Source of the DNA: Prorocentrum cordatum
Lineage: Eukaryota > Sar > Dinophyceae > Prorocentrales > Prorocentraceae
NCBI GenBank assembly: GCA_963575745.1
Contig: CAUYUJ010019077.1
Location: 63,560 to 127,559 of the forward strand
Direction: 5' to 3'
DNA: 64,000 nt
Below, piece by piece: positions 62,488-64,000 of the stretch. Position numbers and translations under genes: made by a program. Positions within the stretch are counted from its first letter, which is position 1; every line of letters begins with the position of its first letter. Below the pieces are notes generated by a model that was not told the DNA's origin, did not search any database, and saw only the letters and a list, made by a program, of their open reading frames with translations.

Positions 62488-63181
62488 TCAGCTTGAGGAG
62501 CTGCTGCCACACGGGCCACTCGGGGATCGCCTGCGGCTTCAGGTCCGCCAAATACACGGGCGGGACAGCACAGGAGATCTGCCGCGCGCACTCGGCGGCC
62601 TCCACCCTGTACATGATGTCGCGGTCGCCCTCGAGCTGCTGCAAGCGCGCGGCCGGGGCGCCACCCATGCGAGCGACGCCGCCGCGCGCGCGGCACCAGG
62701 CCCGCAACAGCCAGAGCTCCGCGGACACGTCGCCCGGCTCGCCCGTATAGTAGCCGCGCCGCCCCCGGGGGAACGCGTCGGCGGCGAAGCCCGACTCCAC
62801 GGCCTCAGAGAAGAACGCGCCGCCATGGCCAGCCCACGATTTCGGGATACCGAAGACGCGCGGCCACGGCGACAGCCTGCTCCCGTCGCGCCCCGCGCGC
62901 TGGTACCAGGGCTCCAGGGCGCGTCGCTGGTCGAGCTGCACGCTCGCTTCGCAAGTGTCCTGGCGGAAGCACTCGTCCTCCAGCAGGAGGCGACGGAACA
63001 CAGCGAATCCGTTCTCCCCCCTCGCCGCGCACTGGGCCGCCCGCGCGCGCTTCCTGGCGCGGGCGCGCTCCGCCTCCACCGCCTCGCGATTCACCGCCTG
63101 GCTAGGCAGCTTCTTCGGCGCGAAATGCAACCTCTTACACCAACCATCAACCTCTCCGTCGGTCAGCCCAAACTCACCAGC
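62485..63181 (-). CDS. Helitron most upstream frame, unrecognised
   Basis: Open from just after a stop at 63182-63184 (LTDGEVDGWCKRLHFAPKKL) to about 62485 (WQQLLKLNEA). No ATG is visible at its start, so the beginning may be spliced, truncated or damaged. The sequence is basic then mixed (AERARARKRARAAQ, RVFGIPKSWAGHGGAFF). No domain is recognised. It belongs with the Helitron by strand, composition and direct continuation into the next frame. Confidence 0.5.
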
Positions 63182-63184
63182 TTA

Positions 63185-63270
63185 CTCCTGTGGGTCCCTC
63201 CCCTGCAGCAGGTTCACTGACAGACCTCCAAACGGTCTTACACTGCTACACGGGGAAAAGGGGCACCCCT
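63185..63270. other. short spacer
   Basis: About 85 bp between the Helitron frames and the next gene. It contains AACGGTCTTACACTGC and a GGGGAAAAGGGG run; I see nothing else. Confidence 0.4.
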
Positions 63271-64000
63271 TCACTCTTGCAGAACGCTATGCGGGTTCTG
63301 CCCTCGAGCTTTCGCTGCTGCCAGTCTACGGATGACGTCCATGGGCTTCGCGTCTCGGTCGAAATTCACAATGCCCATGCTGTTGAGTTCAGTCGACACG
63401 TGATCTTCCAGCTCTCTCACAACTTGTGGCGATATGGTGTCGGCGAACCCCTCTGCCGATGAAACAGATGGGAGTGCTGGCTCCGCTGGGGCGAGTTCTA
63501 TCGCCCTCGGCTGAATTAGAGCCGCGCGCGCCAGCAAGCGACGCGTGGCAGCTCTCAACACCGGTGAATCTATCACGCCGTCGAGCTCCTCGGCCGTTAA
63601 ACCGCCCAGGTGGCTGATGTGGTCGAAGCCGCACAACGTGAGAATCAGACCCAGGCGCTGCCGGAGACGACAAAGCATCGGCGGCGAATCCATCTCTTCC
63701 AGAACATCTGCCCAAACATTCACTGTGCAGAGGAAAGACTCGTTCTTGAAACCTTTCAACTCTCCGCGCACATCAGCGCCTAAGATGTCCAATGAATCAG
63801 TTCCCCTGACGTCCAGAAGCCACTTTTGTTTCAGAACCCTTGAGAATATCACAGCCCGGGGGTGCGGCGACCGTCTCCACAAGGACGCGTCCGCTACCAA
63901 ATGGCCAATGCCAGTGACAACCAGTACTTGTCTGGTCACACGGAGTTGGCCCAATGATCTGAGCAAAGGAAAGAGGCGAAGATTGTCACCTCTGACGAGC
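63271..64000 (-). CDS. TFIIS-N-like domain protein, partial at window edge
   Basis: Open from the window edge to a stop at 63271, so the start is missing. The visible N-terminal part (LGQLRVTRQVLVVTGIGHLV ... AVIFSRVLKQKWLLD) resembles the TFIIS N-terminal (LW) four-helix domain, whose pattern is L-x-VT-x-x-LL-x-x-TGIG ... A-x-x-L-x-x-x-W. That domain mediates protein contacts in transcription elongation. A second helical region (LCRLRQRLGLILTLCGFDHI) and a charged tail ending GQNPHSVLQE follow. It is moderately GC-rich, unlike the Helitron, which suggests a separate gene. The domain call rests on pattern only. Confidence 0.5.
   Translation of the reverse strand, partial: LVRGDNLRLFPLLRSLGQLRVTRQVLVVTGIGHLVADASLWRRSPHPRAVIFSRVLKQKWLLDVRGTDSLDILGADVRGELKGFKNESFLCTVNVWADVLEEMDSPPMLCRLRQRLGLILTLCGFDHISHLGGLTAEELDGVIDSPVLRAATRRLLARAALIQPRAIELAPAEPALPSVSSAEGFADTISPQVVRELEDHVSTELNSMGIVNFDRDAKPMDVIRRLAAAKARGQNPHSVLQE

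Larger units (their letters stand above)
49959..63182 (-). mobile_element. Helitron-like rolling-circle transposon (coding region)
   Basis: Six successive minus-strand frames encode, in order, zinc-finger modules, a DUF6570-like region, an HUH/Y2 Rep, a PIF1-family helicase and a USP protease: the Helitron plan with extra domains. The frame changes near 62485, 61435, 59685, 57255 and 54575 with no gap, so single-base indels (decay or assembly error) are more likely than introns. I could not identify the 5' TC and 3' hairpin-CTRR ends; the 3' side runs into the ACACACAG array. Confidence 0.75.

Noticed and set aside
54388-62496. Long plus-strand frames opposite the Helitron (up to 750 codons)
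   Set aside because: High GC keeps antisense frames open; they show no conserved motif.

Overview
This window looks like nuclear DNA of a dinoflagellate. That is inference from several signs: a GC-rich, repeat-dense sequence; a PPR-SMR gene split by non-canonical introns with direct repeats at their ends; LINE-type retrotransposons whose RT box reads WADN; and a very GC-rich Helitron-like element. I see no rRNA, tRNA, CRISPR array, bacterial operon signal or spliced-leader relic. Ordinary host gene content is small. Most of the window is mobile or satellite DNA.

Layout. (1) 1-8.7 kb: (TCC)n tracts, a palindromic MITE-like element (563-709), an ~85-bp tandem repeat (2228-2745), and one PPR-SMR gene on the minus strand (about 6872 down to 3199). 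Three of its introns carry a matching pair of GGA-loop GC hairpins, as introner elements would. (2) 8.7-47.8 kb: a composite satellite built from ~177-bp units, ~340-bp units and a GC hairpin with compensatory base changes. Four retroelements sit in it at the same point of the hairpin loop: LINE family A twice (13010-18965 and 32063-38018, nearly identical), LINE family B once (23199-28959), and a 2.3-kb element without RT (44185-46506). The satellite reverses orientation at about 39850 and again at about 46540. The RT-less element reverses with it, so all four insertions have the same orientation relative to their target. (3) 47.8-49.9 kb: an (ACACACAG)n minisatellite with two ~87-bp inverted-repeat inserts. 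(4) 50-63.2 kb: a Helitron-like element on the minus strand. It encodes a zinc finger/DUF6570-like region, an HUH/Y2 Rep and a PIF1-type helicase fused to a ubiquitin-specific protease, spread over six overlapping frames joined by five frameshifts. (5) 63.3-64 kb: the 3' end of a minus-strand gene with a TFIIS-N-like domain, cut by the window edge.

How the parts fit. The strongest candidate for an undescribed system is the retroelement guild. Two diverged autonomous LINE families and a probable passenger share a structured ~90-nt 5' leader and one insertion point in a satellite hairpin. In both LINE families ORF2 continues in the frame of ORF1 after a single stop codon and has no AUG before its first endonuclease motif, which suggests stop-codon readthrough. 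Both families also end in an RNase H domain whose four motifs are circularly permuted. The Helitron with a C19-type deubiquitinase domain instead of the familiar OTU is a second unusual system.
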